Shown here in pieces: positions 45,284-57,980 of a DNA stretch of 64,000 nt (the first letter of the stretch is position 1; each line of letters begins with the position of its first letter). The stretch is taken from positions 20,522,001-20,586,000 of the forward strand of contig OZ316896.1 of the NCBI GenBank assembly GCA_973895155.1, in the 5' to 3' direction. Source of the DNA: Marsupella aquatica (taxonomy: Eukaryota > Marchantiophyta). The notes beneath the pieces were generated by a model that saw nothing but the letters and a program-made list of their open reading frames with translations, ran no database searches and was not told the DNA's origin. The translations under genes and the position numbers were made by a program.

Positions 45284-45854
45284 ATGTCGGACATCATGCG
45301 GAACTATATCATTTTCCTTATACTCTTCGGCATAGTGCTTGTCGGAATCAGGCTTTCCCCGGGAGATAATGGTCCTGTCTATCCGCTCGTGGGAGGCGTA
45401 TTTCTTAACGTCGTGTCTCTTATTCATGAGCTTAGACATCGAGGTAACGACGATCACAATGAAAAGAATTTGTGGCGGTTTGTCGATTTTTCGGGAAATC
45501 TTGTTTTGTAATTACTGATCTGTTGCCTCAAGCTCGATCCGCGTAAGTAATCTTCGATACTTGTGGTGAACCAGGGTGTGCAGCAGATGTTTTCAGACCC
45601 CGTTTCAGACAGCCTGATCCTGCTGACCCAGATCTTCACGAACCCCAAAGCAGAAACGAAGCTCGAAACGAAGAGGACCTGCCGACTGCAGCGGGAACGA
45701 GTTCCTTACAAAGACAACCTCCTTCTGACGCGACGTCGCCACTCTCCGACTCCGCAGGGGAGCAACCTCTCGAGCGAGAACCCGGTACAAATGATTCACT
45801 TCTTGGCAATTTTGACGACACTGCAGATCGTCACACACCGTAAACAACATTTCG
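45284..45854 (+). pseudogene. Small two-TM/acidic-tail gene, copy C, frameshifted
   Basis: MSDIMRNYIIFLILFGIVLV and VYPLVGGVFLNVVSLIHELR are intact. At about 45470 a net +1 change (AATTTGTGGCGG versus AATTTGTCGG in copy B) shifts the frame and ends it at 45511. The downstream tail is also cut short: HTP is followed by TAA where B reads HTPSTTF. Probably non-functional unless the frame boundary is misjudged. Confidence 0.5.
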
Positions 45855-47300
45855 TGCTCTTAATAGAAATGCTGCTGCCGGAGCCTCAACCGAAGAGCTC
45901 CTTGAAAAAAGAAGCACAAGTAGGGGAGAAATGAATTCGATCAGCGAGACCATCTCCATCGGTTGTGACCACAGGGCGGGTACCTTGAGAGAAAGAAGGT
46001 ATCTAATTTGAGTTCATCGATGCTCTCACTGCTGGATGGAGCGCAGTTGTGATCAGCGTTCACTTCTTCGTTTCAATTCAGTTGAAGCGGGGCCAACTAT
46101 CTTCATGCAACTTCAATTCGGCTTAGCTAGCTCCCCACTATTCATTACAGCGAATATCTCGCGGTGTAAGGCTAGTTGAATGGCATGGTTCAATTATTTT
46201 AGGCTTAAGCTTGGCGCACACGCAAGTTTTAGTTCTAGACGATTGGTACTTTCGACAATTTTCTGTCAGTCGCAATGTACAGAGGTAACAGCATCCTGAC
46301 TATAGCTGTTATCCATTGTAGTTCGAGTTACAAGGACGACTATGGCAGTGGAACAATTTTGGGAGGCGGTCAAATATTTTTGAACGACTCTCGTTACCTT
46401 ACTGCAATCAGAAATGGAAAATAGTTCAACTTCTTTTGACGCTACATAACTTCAATCTCCAGTATTGTGTTGTATCCCTTGATCAATGATCTTCACCCTC
46501 TACTTCCTGATTGCAAGGCGCCTCCAGACTGAATGTGTTTCTCATTGAAAGAATGGAACGGAGCACTCGACGACACATCAGTTGAAGTATACCATATAGA
46601 AAGGACTTCACAGTTGATCCCATGATGAACAAGTCACACTTCGGTGTACTCACAGCTATTTCGCAGAAACTAGTCACCAATCGATCTACAAAATTTGTGC
46701 ATAATCGTTTGCCTCGTGACGCTGAACTAGCTTAGTCAAAGTATCTATGCGGTATATCTATGCGGTGAAGAACATTTCGGCGGAGTTGGAATCCCTGCAC
46801 CTCTGCGGCTGTCATTTTGTCAGCTTCATATATTCCCGAGCACGTCTATTGCATCACACCATCATGAATTCTTTCCGCTGTAGTAAGTCAAGCGACGGTT
46901 CTTTCCCAATTTGTGCTTCGGCTCCGTTTAATGGGTTGGTGACCCGTATCCTACAATTGGTCCTGATTTTTTGATGAGTGATATTTCAAGACTCCTTAGT
47001 TTTCTATTGGGCGACCTGAATTGTTTCATCATTTCGAATTGGGAGCTAAGATTGGTATTGAATGAGCAGCTACAGCTGTAAACGGGACGGCAGACAGGTC
47101 GCTGCAGGGATATGTAATTTGAGTGTCTTTCATTGTACCCAACTTTCAAGTACATTGGAAGCCTTCAATTTGAAGCCAGCAAAGCTGCGAAGTACAGTAA
47201 TCGATGAACTTCGGGATTTAACCGCATCTAATTCTAAGTGGAATTTTTCAGACGGCTCTCTTTGTAGATTGGTGGGGAGCAAAACCTCCGCAATTTAAAT

Positions 47301-50300
47301 TTAGCTGTAGATTGTCGCCCGTACCTGCTTCTGAATGTCTATAAGCAAAGAAATACACTCTGCGTGATCATTATGATGTTCTAGGGCATCTTTCATGGAC
47401 AAAAACAGCGCTCTAAGGTCAGACTCAGCTGTGAACTTCCTAGTTTCTGTCCTATACACATGTCTACCATCCGGAAGCCTTCCATCTTCAAGCCGATCTG
47501 TTGAAAAGGTTGCCAGGCTACTACTTGTTGGCTCAGCACTTAACTCTACAATATTTCCAATTGAAGTACGAACTATTTGGTTACTGTCAGGGGCTATGTT
47601 TGTGCCCTCGGTCTCTACAGAACGACACTCTTCCAAACCGTCTCCACTCTTGGTAGGGGCACCTTTGTCACTTAACACGATCCTATTGTGGGGTCCTACC
47701 TCGACGCAGTTGTTGGCATCCCTACTATCTAACAAGATCCCTTTATTGGGTTTGTCCTCAAGACAATTGCTAGTGGCATTTTCTCTGCACTCCGACAAGG
47801 TCATTATGTTGCGGGTCCCCTCAACACAGTCACTTGTGACCTCCAAAATCTTTCGGTTGCTGACTTCCTTCTCAAACTTGGCTGCCATACTGGCGGCGCG
47901 AAGCACACACGCTTCAGGAATCTGAGGATTCAGAAAATAACACAACGGTTAGACCCAAGGTCCAAGCTTTCTTGAAGACTCGATTTTAAGCATGGCGTCC
48001 CGTCCCTAACCAAATAATATCAGTGCTCTTTACCCCAACAAGGATACCCCATGAAGGCAAACCGGAACAAAAAGTAATGTAGATATGGGATAGACAACTA
48101 CTGGGGTTGGAATTTGTCTGACCTGTGCAAGCCGAGCAACATGCAGACCAAAACTTCTGCTTGCGACTCCTGGCACCAACTTGTACAAGAATGTGATGGT
48201 CTGCGAGTCCTCGGATATCTCATTGCCACCTTGGCTAGAGTCTAGTGTCAATTCCTTCGCTGCCCCTGATTCATGTGCCATGTAAGACACATAATAGGAG
48301 TTCACCTCTCCTGGGAACTCATCCATCAGCTCAGAAATCTTAGGATAATGAGTAACAAAGAGAGTCAGACACCTCGTCTCCTTCAGTAAATGGTGCAGCG
48401 TAGCATATGCTATTGCTACTCCATCATGGGTGCTTGTCCCTCGGCCCAGCTCATCCAATATAACCAACGACCGAGAGGTTGCAGTTCTCAATATGGTAGA
48501 GGTTTCACTAAGCTCCTCAAAGAAAGTGCTTGACCCTTTATGCAGACTGTCAGATGCACCCATGCGAGTCTGAACAGAATCAAAGACATGGAGCTTTGCA
48601 GATGAAGCTGGAACATATGAGCCCACCTTCACAGAAAACAGGGTACGAAACAGTTACTTACCATTAAATGAACCATTCATGTTACACGGACGAGCAACCT
48701 CAGAATGAGATAGACAACTTCTCGACCTCCCTGGGGTTTACCACAGAAGCCGAGAAAGCAAGAACATGCAATCAATCAAATGAGCCTCTCTCTTCAAACT
48801 CCAAATCTACCGCAACGAGCTAGTTTGTTACAAAATCACCGTGTACCTGGGCCATGATGGCAATCAAGGCCACTTGCCGAATGTAGCAACTCTTTCCGCC
48901 CATGTTTGGTCCTGTGATTATCTGACAACGTTCATTTGGGTCACCCAAAAAGGTATCATTTGGTACAAACGCATCTTGCAGAGTCGAGTCCAGAATCTGC
49001 ATAAGATAAGTCTTCCGTCAGTATGGTCACCAAGACACTCCCCACAAAAACACACATGCCATGCTAGTGCTGTAAAAGAAATAATTAGAAATATTTTTAA
49101 AGCCATATACAATACACACTTCGGGACGCGTACACTCCCAAACAGAACTCTACGAAGACGAAATGAGGACAGCTTTAATTTTGTTTCTGCTAGCGAATAT
49201 GAGAGGGGTCGGCGGGGGTGGGGGGGTGTGCTTTGCCTATATTGAAGAAAGAAAGGCAAAGATAGGACGACATGTCCACACATTCAAAACTAAAGCCTAC
49301 ATAGTTACAATACATTATCACTTACGCTCCGGTATGGTAAAGCCAATTTAAGACTCTTGCGTACATGTTTTACTTTCGGCACTTTCAGTGAATCCTTCAG
49401 CGGTTTATTACTTCTGTCTAGAACAGTTAATAATAAATCTGACACCCACAAGAGTTGGAAGGCACATGCTGTCATGGAAAGTTGCCGTAACACAGAAAAA
49501 AATCAAGCACATAAACTGGTTGAAAGGTGTACCGGATTGCGGCCCGACTGTATCCTGAGTTGCGAGGGCTCAGAATCTCCAACAAATTCTGGTCTGGTGT
49601 AGCCCTAGGGGTTCAGGATTCAAAAACAGAAAAATATCCTAACCTGTTAGAAAGAATAACAAGAGAATGAGGAAAGCGCAAACTTTAATGGAACAAGTCT
49701 ATTAACTTTGGTCAAGATGAGCACCTGGTTGCGAGAAAGCAGAGCAAGAGAGTGAAGGCAGTCTAATGCAGCAAGGGCCTGCACTGAAGCTCGAAAGTCA
49801 ACATAGTGAGTAGAAAACTCTGCCAAGAACAAATTCCATGCCCTCACACAAGCTACAGCCAACTCTTCCTGAGCAAGTGCCAGCTTATCTCTGCTCTCAA
49901 GGACTTCTGGTGGATGATACCGAGTGGTCTTCTTTGTACTGTTCACTTTCATCCAGTTTGCTGGTACACGTTGAGCTGCAGGGGCCTGGATCAGCCACAA
50001 GTTTGCCTAAGTCCATTCGATTCATAGAAGTGATAGCATATAGAGAGCCAGAGGCAACTTATGCAGGAGATGAGTCTACCAATGCATGTCCAATCTTTGT
50101 AACTTTCATTTCTCTTTTCGTAACGTTATAGGAACTTAAGATAAGTGAAAACTCCAAGAATTCCTTAAGTATCACTCTCAAAAGCACCCTCTTTTGAGGA
50201 GACGCAGTGGACGTCTCAACAATGAGGTCACGTCTGAACTCACTGGCCCCATCTTAAGATTCTCAGCATTAGCCTACAAAATGGATTGGTAGTTCTCTTG

Positions 50301-53300
50301 AATTTCTTTAATAAAGGTAACTAGCATAGGAAGGACTTAATGTATTACCGAACAAAAAATGCACCTAACATGGAAATTTGAAACGTAAGGAAGTGAAGCC
50401 AGGAAGACAGCCTTACAGTACTGACCTCTACAAGATGCGAAAGGCCATTTATCGATATGTATTGCAAGCTCGGAAGTCTGAGTAATTTACGAAAACCAGG
50501 CAAAAATTCATCCAATTCCTTCTCCGCAGTTTTGATCGCTAGACGGCAATTCGCGACCTGCAGATGATCCACAAGAAAATCATCTTAATATCTGAAAACG
50601 TTGACTGAAATATTATCCAACGAGCTGGTTGAGCCCAGGTGACTAGCATAAGAAAAATGCATTAAGCTTAGAAACCTGAGCTGCGATGACCAAACTGTAC
50701 ACTCAAACTCTGAAACAGATGGCTGTAATGCTCAACGAGTTCGCTCATATTTACTCAACTTTGTCTATAATTGGTTTTAAATAAATCACAATTTGGTTGA
50801 AGAGCAATAAACCTCTGGAAACCTTCCATCTTTACAATTAAAGAGATTGAGCTTGTCTCCTGCTGGAGCAGCATCCGTGTTTAAGGCAGACAGCAGCCGA
50901 TTTGCATGCTCACAGAGCGATGGTGAGGATATAGCTGAAACAAGCCTTTGCAATAATGTGGATTGATTTTTCTTGTTCTGCTCCTCTGCCCCCTCTTCCA
51001 ATACGCTGTCCATGTCTTCCCCATCGAATCGCAGTCGCTGCAAATGTTTTGCAGATGTGATGAGCGCTTGAATAACATTCACAAACTGCACCCAACAAAC
51101 TATACATCAGATCACGACAGCAGTACATCTGTTCCAGATATTCCTGTAGTGGACTGAAATTCACTCATCTCGTGACCGAAACTTTGTTTGATAGATGTTT
51201 CCCGCTTTCACTCAAGCCCATAAAAATTTCGAGATTTGACACAAACGAAAGAAAAACATTGTAAACACTAAAGCATCTGTCATTATAATGTGGGTATTGC
51301 ATCACGTCTTTTTCCGGAGTTTCGAATTGGGGACCAATGTGCACTGGGCAATTAGACTTTTATAATAATCTTTAGTTAAGGGAATTGAAAGGGACAACTG
51401 TGATCAATTTGGGTGGAACATCAACAGAGAACTTTCACACGATATGAACTCTTCTCTAAGCTGCAGCTTGTTTTTGTTGGCACCTCTGCTGCAGTTGCAG
51501 TCCTATGGAAGATTCGGGTAAGACCACGCTCCAGGTCCGGCATTCTCCCCAAAGTACGAAGCAGACCACCAATTGAATTCTGGTGGAGTGAACGACTGGC
51601 CCCACCCCCTCTACCGCTGCCCGGAAAAGTACCTTCAATCTGTGCACGTCCTAAACTGCAAGTGGACTTGGCAATTTCAGCCACCGCATCCAGCCGTGCC
51701 CCAATGAGGATGCGATCACACAATGGATGTGTCACCTACAACAGCCATTTCCTGTCAGCCCTTAATGAAGTACATGCCTGTCAATCCCACTCCCAAGGGA
51801 CAGATAGAGATCAAATTTAGGATCTAACTGATCGAGCCCGAAGTAGTTGAGATTATCCACGCATGTGGCATATGTGGATTGGCAATACCAAAACATGAGT
51901 AAAGACATATGAAAAAGCTCACCCAATATCGAAGCAGACGCGCGCCGAATGCAGTTTCAGTGTGGTCCATAAGCCAAAGCAGAGAACCTTTCTTACTCCC
52001 ATCTGTATTATTATTCAAGATCTAGCGCAGGTAAGAAAATTGATGAGAGTCAGCCATCCGACATCTGTGAGATACTTTAATACTTCAAGATTATGAACGA
52101 GCCACTAAATGATGCACCTAGAAGAGTATTATCGTGAAACCATGTTCACAAATACTATCTTTGTTTTCATAATTAAGTTTCGGTATGCTTCAACCATCAT
52201 CGAAAGGATGTACTTTGCATGACAGAAAGCTTCTCCTGCACATTCATAACAGAATATGAACGTGTGGCCGTTTGGGTACCTCCAGCTGACGAAGTGTGTT
52301 AGGAGAAAGATTCATCTCCTTATAACCAGAGAAAGGCCGAAAGACCGCACCCAATCTTAACACTCTCTCCAGATTGAACTGCTGTAGGTACCGCAAGGCT
52401 AGGGCCAAAGCTTGCACTACAATGTCAGGCATTGCCATTATAACCTACAAAACCACGTCGTGATCAACTCATGGCAGAGAAATGCACCAACACGCTCCTC
52501 AATCGTATGTTCTACAATACTATCAGAAACCGGTTGTTCAATTCACCAGTCCCTAGCCTGAATATGGTTTAATACTCTGTTCTGAAACATATTGTGCTAT
52601 TTCAATGTCTCACTGACTTTACATAAATCCAGAACCACGGTGATAATATCAACGAGTTCTAGCTAGTAGCTGCAATTTGTACGTCTAAAGATTCTCAAAA
52701 AAACCATCGTCATGCAGATCTATTTGGCGATGAAGGACTGGATCACGGAAAGTCCTGATGTGGACTTCTCAAGAGGAAAACTTCTTACCTCCAAGCCATT
52801 TTCAGCTATCCTCGCTTCGGCTTCCAGGATGTCAGCATTCTCAAAATCATCCTTAGCAGTATAAAAGTCAACAACTTCGGCCAACGCCCCCCCATCCTTA
52901 AAACAGTCCCGAGAAACTCGCTCTACCCGAATCTCTGATGAAGGACCTGCAAAGTCCTTGAGAAGCTACACCCCACCACAACCCAGAAGTTAAAACAAAG
53001 TGTGACAATGAGGAAATTATGAAAGCTGCCGGGAGGAGCTCGAGCCAAAGGTGGCCAGACTGTTTCCGAAGCTGACAAAACGGATGAAATATATTGTCTC
53101 GACGGAGTCGACAACGGCCATATGCACTATCAAAAGGGGGAAAGGTGGACATTGAAGTGCGAAAAAGTAACTAGAGTGCCACCTACACAAGCGGAACTAG
53201 AACGAAAACATGAGGTTGCTTGATAGATAAATTGTTGGCAGGACCACATCAGACTACTACATCATTGGAAGAGAACATTAATCGAAACCCGTGGTAAGTG

Positions 53301-54774
53301 TTTTGTACCTCTAAGGTGGACATACCTTATCTGTAGGGGCAGAAAGTGGAGTTGCAAGAAGAAGCTCCGCAGGTGAGCAAGTAATCAAGTGGCTCTCCAA
53401 ATCAGTTCTCACGACAGTGTCTTTGAAGCTTCCAAACATGACATCCCCAGTTGCTGTTTCAACAGCTACTACACCGAATTCTGTGTCGTAACTTCCACTC
53501 CTGGATCCAACATCCTTCTCCGACCCAGGTGCCTCGTGTCCTAGAGGCTTCGCGTTCTTAATGACGGTACTCTTCCCGGCATGAATCGGCCTTTCCGCTA
53601 TACACATAAGATAACTACTGATTCGAGATATTTGGCCCCCTGTCCCTCCACCTCCCAAGTCCTCTGCTGCCTCTATAGTTGATCTTGTATACAACGCTGA
53701 AAGACCTCTGGTAAACGGTCCAGTTTTGTTGGATCCATGAGCCTTGATCGCGGCAGTTTCTGTCTGTCTCACGACCCCCACTTTCAATCCAGCAGCCACC
53801 AACCGCCTCACATGAAAATGCAACCTAAAGGTGGGAATACTAGCCGTGAGAAAATTATGGTCGTAGTGAGGGAAAATCCCCAAAATTCGGCCCGCTGTTT
53901 CTGCATCATCGCCAAAGAAACGATATCTGTAACCAACCTCCACCATCAGCATTACGTCTGGGTATTTGGCCTTCAGCTCAACTACTTGAACCTCTAAGGG
54001 GGTGAGCTTCTCTTTTCCAGTTGGGGGACTCCCATACCAGGGTTTCCTGACCTCCCCGTTCTTGTCAATTCGAGCCAAAAGCTTCTCTACAAAAAGCTTA
54101 TGCTTAACGGGATTGGAAGCCGGGATCTCCGCCCTATAGTCTCGAATTGGCCTCGCTTGGGACTGCTTGGCATCTAAAGTAGAGGATAAGATCCCTCCAG
54201 CTGCCTTGAAATAACTCTTAGAACTATCATCTCCTTCCGACCATATATGTAGATCAGCAGATGCACCTGGATGGTCAGATTCCTCCAAATGGCTCAACTC
54301 GTCTTGTTCCGTGGGTAAACCTTCTGGATCAGATTCATCTTCAGGAGGTTCAACATCAACAGCAAGTTCAGATTCAGATTCATGGGGGACTAGGAATCCT
54401 TCATTTCCATCTACCCACGAGCTACTAGCCCTCTGGGTCAAGCTGGATCGTTTCTTCCGAGAGTGCAACTCGACTATTTCTTCTCCTTCGATGGCTTGAT
54501 CGGACGACAAAATACTTCCAGCACTGTTGACGCTATCAATTGTTCTCTTCCTAGAAAATGAAGAAGGAAGAGATTCGGAATTCAGTGCTCTTCGCCTCCT
54601 GCTCCGAGGCCAATCCACAGGGGATGCTTTCTTTACGGAAGGGGGAACTGGAACCCTTGGAGACACGGAAACTGTGGGATTCTCTTTGGAAGAGGCAGCA
54701 TTTTGAGTCGAGGCAGAGGAGGAGCTGCTTTCCTTGGGCGCAAAGAACCGGGATATTACTTGCTGTCTTTTCAT
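47301..54774 (-). CDS. MSH3: DNA mismatch repair protein MSH3
   Basis: Partner of MSH2 in MutS-beta, which recognises insertion/deletion loops in the nucleus. Twelve phase-0 exons on the minus strand: 54774-53326, 52965-52789, 52444-52280, 52021-51923, 51735-51484, 51085-50813, 50557-50426, 50006-49725, 49604-49533, 48996-48847, 48626-48123, 47921-47301; 1391 aa. A PCNA-binding box, QQVISRFF, sits at residues 4-11. MutS domain I has [17 protein letters not shown], diagnostic for MSH3 rather than MSH6. Then [59 protein letters not shown]; Walker A GPNMGGKS at about 996-1003; Walker [21 protein letters not shown] at about 1070-1090; LFVTHYPK. Longer than Arabidopsis MSH3 (about 1080 aa) because of an acidic, Ser-rich N-terminal linker and a C-terminal tail of more than 100 residues. 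An ATG two codons upstream (54780) is equally possible. Its 3' end is duplicated at 43.6-44.0 kb. Confidence 0.95.
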
Positions 54775-55167
54775 TGTCACCTTCCTCCTGCTCCTCCCCC
54801 TTCAATATGCAATTCACTCCCTCCCTCTCACTTCCATAATGTCCCCGCTTCCGTAAATGTTCAAGCTCTCTTCTACTGATGGTTTCAACGAGAATTCACA
54901 CCCCTTACATAAATATATAATCTGCTCCTCACAGAATTTACCCAGCCATATTCGTCCCCTAAACAGAATTTCCCAGCAAAATTCTCCGATTACCCTGAGG
55001 CCCTTCCGTGTTCTCTCTCTCGCACTCGCTCTCTGAACCCTAAAATTGAGGGTTCAACGACTATTCTGACTTCACCTGAAATTCATAGATCTGTCGGTGG
55101 AATGCCAAGGTCAATCTTCTACTGCTCGGTGTCGATCAGTGAGGTCTAAAAAGCCAGAGGCTGATTT

Positions 55168-55197
55168 CACTCACTCACTCACTCACTCACTCACTCG
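55168..55197. repeat. (ACTC)n microsatellite upstream of MSH3
   Basis: About seven tandem ACTC/CACT units, 0.4 kb upstream of the MSH3 start codon, within the likely promoter or 5' UTR. Confidence 0.85.
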
Positions 55198-55569
55198 TTC
55201 CCTCCACTTCGATAACCACTACACCCAATTGTAACCTTCAGCTGGACAGTCAATCACCCATTAACGCGCTCTCCACACTGAAATCTCACCATTTCTATAT
55301 GGTATCCTCAGCTCAGCCATCGGTCAGTGAGATCTCGCAGGCTTCCCTTTTCACATGCTCTACATTACAATTGCTCCAGACGAAGTCATGCACATGCTCG
55401 AGAGAAGGCAGAGACTCTCCAAGCTGGAGAGCTGCCTGAGAATCTCTCGCCTCTCCCTCCAATTATTTCATACGGTAGTCTGTCGTACACATTCGTGGCG
55501 AGTTCAGAACAGAGCGATGGAGCCCTGGAAAGCGCGGGAATGGCAGTGCCCACACCAGCCTTTTTTTTA

Positions 55570-56125
55570 GTGGCGAAAATTCGCCAAATTACACCTCCCC
55601 AAAAAGTTGAAAATTGGCTAGTATTTTTCTTTCCCATTAGCGAGTCTCCCACTTGATCAAAGGTCCCAGGTCCCATTAGTGCGTGTCAACGTTCTCCCTT
55701 AACCAAAGTGTTATTGCTTCTTCTTTTTTGACTTACCATTTGGCCAATTTTGGCAAAAATTGGTTAGTATTTTTCTTTCCCATTAGCGAGTCTCCCACCT
55801 GATCACAGGTCACGGTAGGACATGTCAAAGTTCTCCTGTAACCAAAGTGTTATGGTTTTATTTTTTTTGGATGTACCACCCTTACGGGGTATGTATTTTG
55901 GTAACCCATAACTATTCTGTCATGGTCATAAGTGTGTTTTATGTCTTGAGCCATAACTCAGGTATAGTTGTGATTTGACACGCCCTATTAGCCCAAATCT
56001 CATTAGCCAGTGTCCCACCTGATCACAGGTCCCATTAGCCCAAATCTAATGGTGATCCTTAAATCTAGGGCAATCTGACCATCAGGAAAATAATCAGACA
56101 AGGAATATTTTGAGCATCTTCTCCT
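55570..56125 (-). repeat. Dispersed repeat R2, reverse copy, with internal duplication
   Basis: It contains a duplicated block with TAGTATTTTTCTTTCCCATT, AGCGAGTCTCCCAC and AACCAAAGTGTTAT (copies near 55619 and 55764). Read in reverse, the ends match R2 at 26400-26640 (CTTAAATCTAGGGCAATCTG here versus ATATCCCTAGATTTAAG there). Confidence 0.65.
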
Positions 56126-57789
56126 TCACATACTCTACATTTACCACTTCGGCAAAAAAGTTAAAAGGTTAAAAAAACATATGCACTGCCCACCTCCAGT
56201 GCTTTTTCCATTGGCTACTGATAGCCAAAAATGCTCAATTTGTGTTGGCTATTCCATTCCATACAACATAGAGACAATAAAAGTGAAAATTTTAAAAACA
56301 AATTGCCAAAAATTCCTTGTTTGTGGGTAAAACATGAAATGTTTTTTAACAATTTGCCGAAAATGCCTTGTCCGCAGGATCCCAGCTGCAAGTTTTGCTC
56401 GATTGATGTTTTAGGGCTGTCTTGCATTTCATGAGGTCTTCAAAAAAATAGGCCCTTTGCATTCCCTGAATTGTGGGATGTAGCCATAAGAACTGGCTCA
56501 CGAGGGGGGTGAGGCAGGAAACTCTCCTTCATTTCAAAGGTGCCACCTGATCACTTAAAAGGCGGATTATGTGAAGACCCTCACATGCAAGACGACCCTT
56601 AGGCCCAACTCACATGTACAGGGTCCTGAAGAATGTGGCCCTCAACTTCACAGATGCTAGCATATGAGTGAGCAAGAGGTACATGCCTGAAACCCCTCCT
56701 GTGCAAGGCTTGACAGCAATATTTGTGGAGTCCCAAGGGCAAGGGCCGGAAACTCAACCTGAAACCCTAAACTTTGTGCCCTTGAGGTCCCTTTGATTTC
56801 ATAATTTAAAACAGAAGGAGACATTGTGAGGCAAGAGATCTTGTTGTCAATCCAGATCTCCTTTTTGTCTAGGGTTTGTGAGTGCCCACGGTCTCTTTCT
56901 TCAAGGCTGCCACATGTCAGTTGGGTTTTAGACTGCCACTGTCCCCTATGCAAAACCGGGTGGATTTCGGTTACTAAAATTAATCAATGTTCTTAAGAAA
57001 GTTAAAAATAGTGCCCTATTTTGCCATCCCCAAACCTGGTAGATGGTTGCAGTTTAAGGCTTGACATATATAGTGGCACAAGTAATCAGCTGGGCCCCAG
57101 ATAACCATTATTTTGTCTTGCAACATTTCATTGCCAATTTTCCTTTTCATGTGTGCTCGGGTTGCCTATTTGTTTTGATTTTTTGCTCTGACTGGTCAGT
57201 CGCCAAACATGCTCACACATGCCCAGGAAATCGCCATTTTACCAATAAATCCAGCAAGTCTGGCTGGCTGCCTGAAGTCCCCTTGTGGAAGTCACTTTGA
57301 TTGGTGACATTTGGAATTCCTCAGGAAAACACTGTCTGAGTGGCCTTCATAGGGCCAACGTCACTTTATAAAGCGTCATCTCAACTCTGTTTCCATGAAA
57401 CAAAGCCCAAATGGACCTTTGTCTTTGCCAAAACATTCCCATAGACTTATGCAACCCGGATGGACCTACGTACTGGTGTAATTGCTTTTCACTCACACTT
57501 TTTTTGGAAACCATGCCTTATGGAGTACATAGTTTAATTTATGTTGCATGCAGGTGGTCTACTATTGTCCATGAGAAAAACATTTCCACATATTTATGGT
57601 TAGAGGGGTACATATTACAAACCTCCAGGTGTTCACAAACCAATTCAGTGTCATCATAGGTGAATCTAGTCTGGTTAAGCCATCCCGTATCCAAAATGGA
57701 GGTAGGAAACTCAGAAATGGTTTCTTTATTAGCCAGGGGTGCCCAATTAGGTCCCTTTGTGCAAAGGATGAGATGCCACAATATTAATT

Positions 57790-57980
57790 ACTTACAAAAA
57801 TTTCCTAGATTCATTCTGACTAATGGGGATAGTGTGATTTAGTGGGAAACAAGCTAATGGCACCCAACAAAGCCGGAAAATGCTAGCCAAAATTGACAAA
57901 ACTTTCTAACAGAGGTGGAAAATGGCAAATTTTTGCCACTATAAAAAATGCTGGATTATGGCTCCAAGTAGTTGAGGCAC
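57790..57980 (+). repeat. Dispersed repeat R2, further diverged copy
   Basis: GCTAGCCAAAATTGACAAAA, CAGAGGTGGAAAATGGC and TGCTGGATTATGG with GTAGTTGAGGC match 26570-26620 and 27070-27110. Heavily diverged. Confidence 0.55.

Larger units (their letters stand above)
44431..47665 (+). repeat. Duplicated unit, copy C (overlaps MSH3 3' end)
   Basis: Likely the original location, because its right end is the intact MSH3 last exon. It matches B throughout. At about 44871-44881 it has ACTATATATTA, a TATA-box-like sequence upstream of the small gene, shortened in B to ACTATTA. Confidence 0.85.

Noticed and set aside
47395-47925. 176-aa plus-strand ORF
   Set aside because: Exact antisense of the MSH3 last exon, which has clear family continuity on the minus strand.
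55327-55656. Overlapping ORFs upstream of MSH3 (109 and 71 aa)
   Set aside because: They run into repeat R2, have no recognisable domain and no conserved start context.
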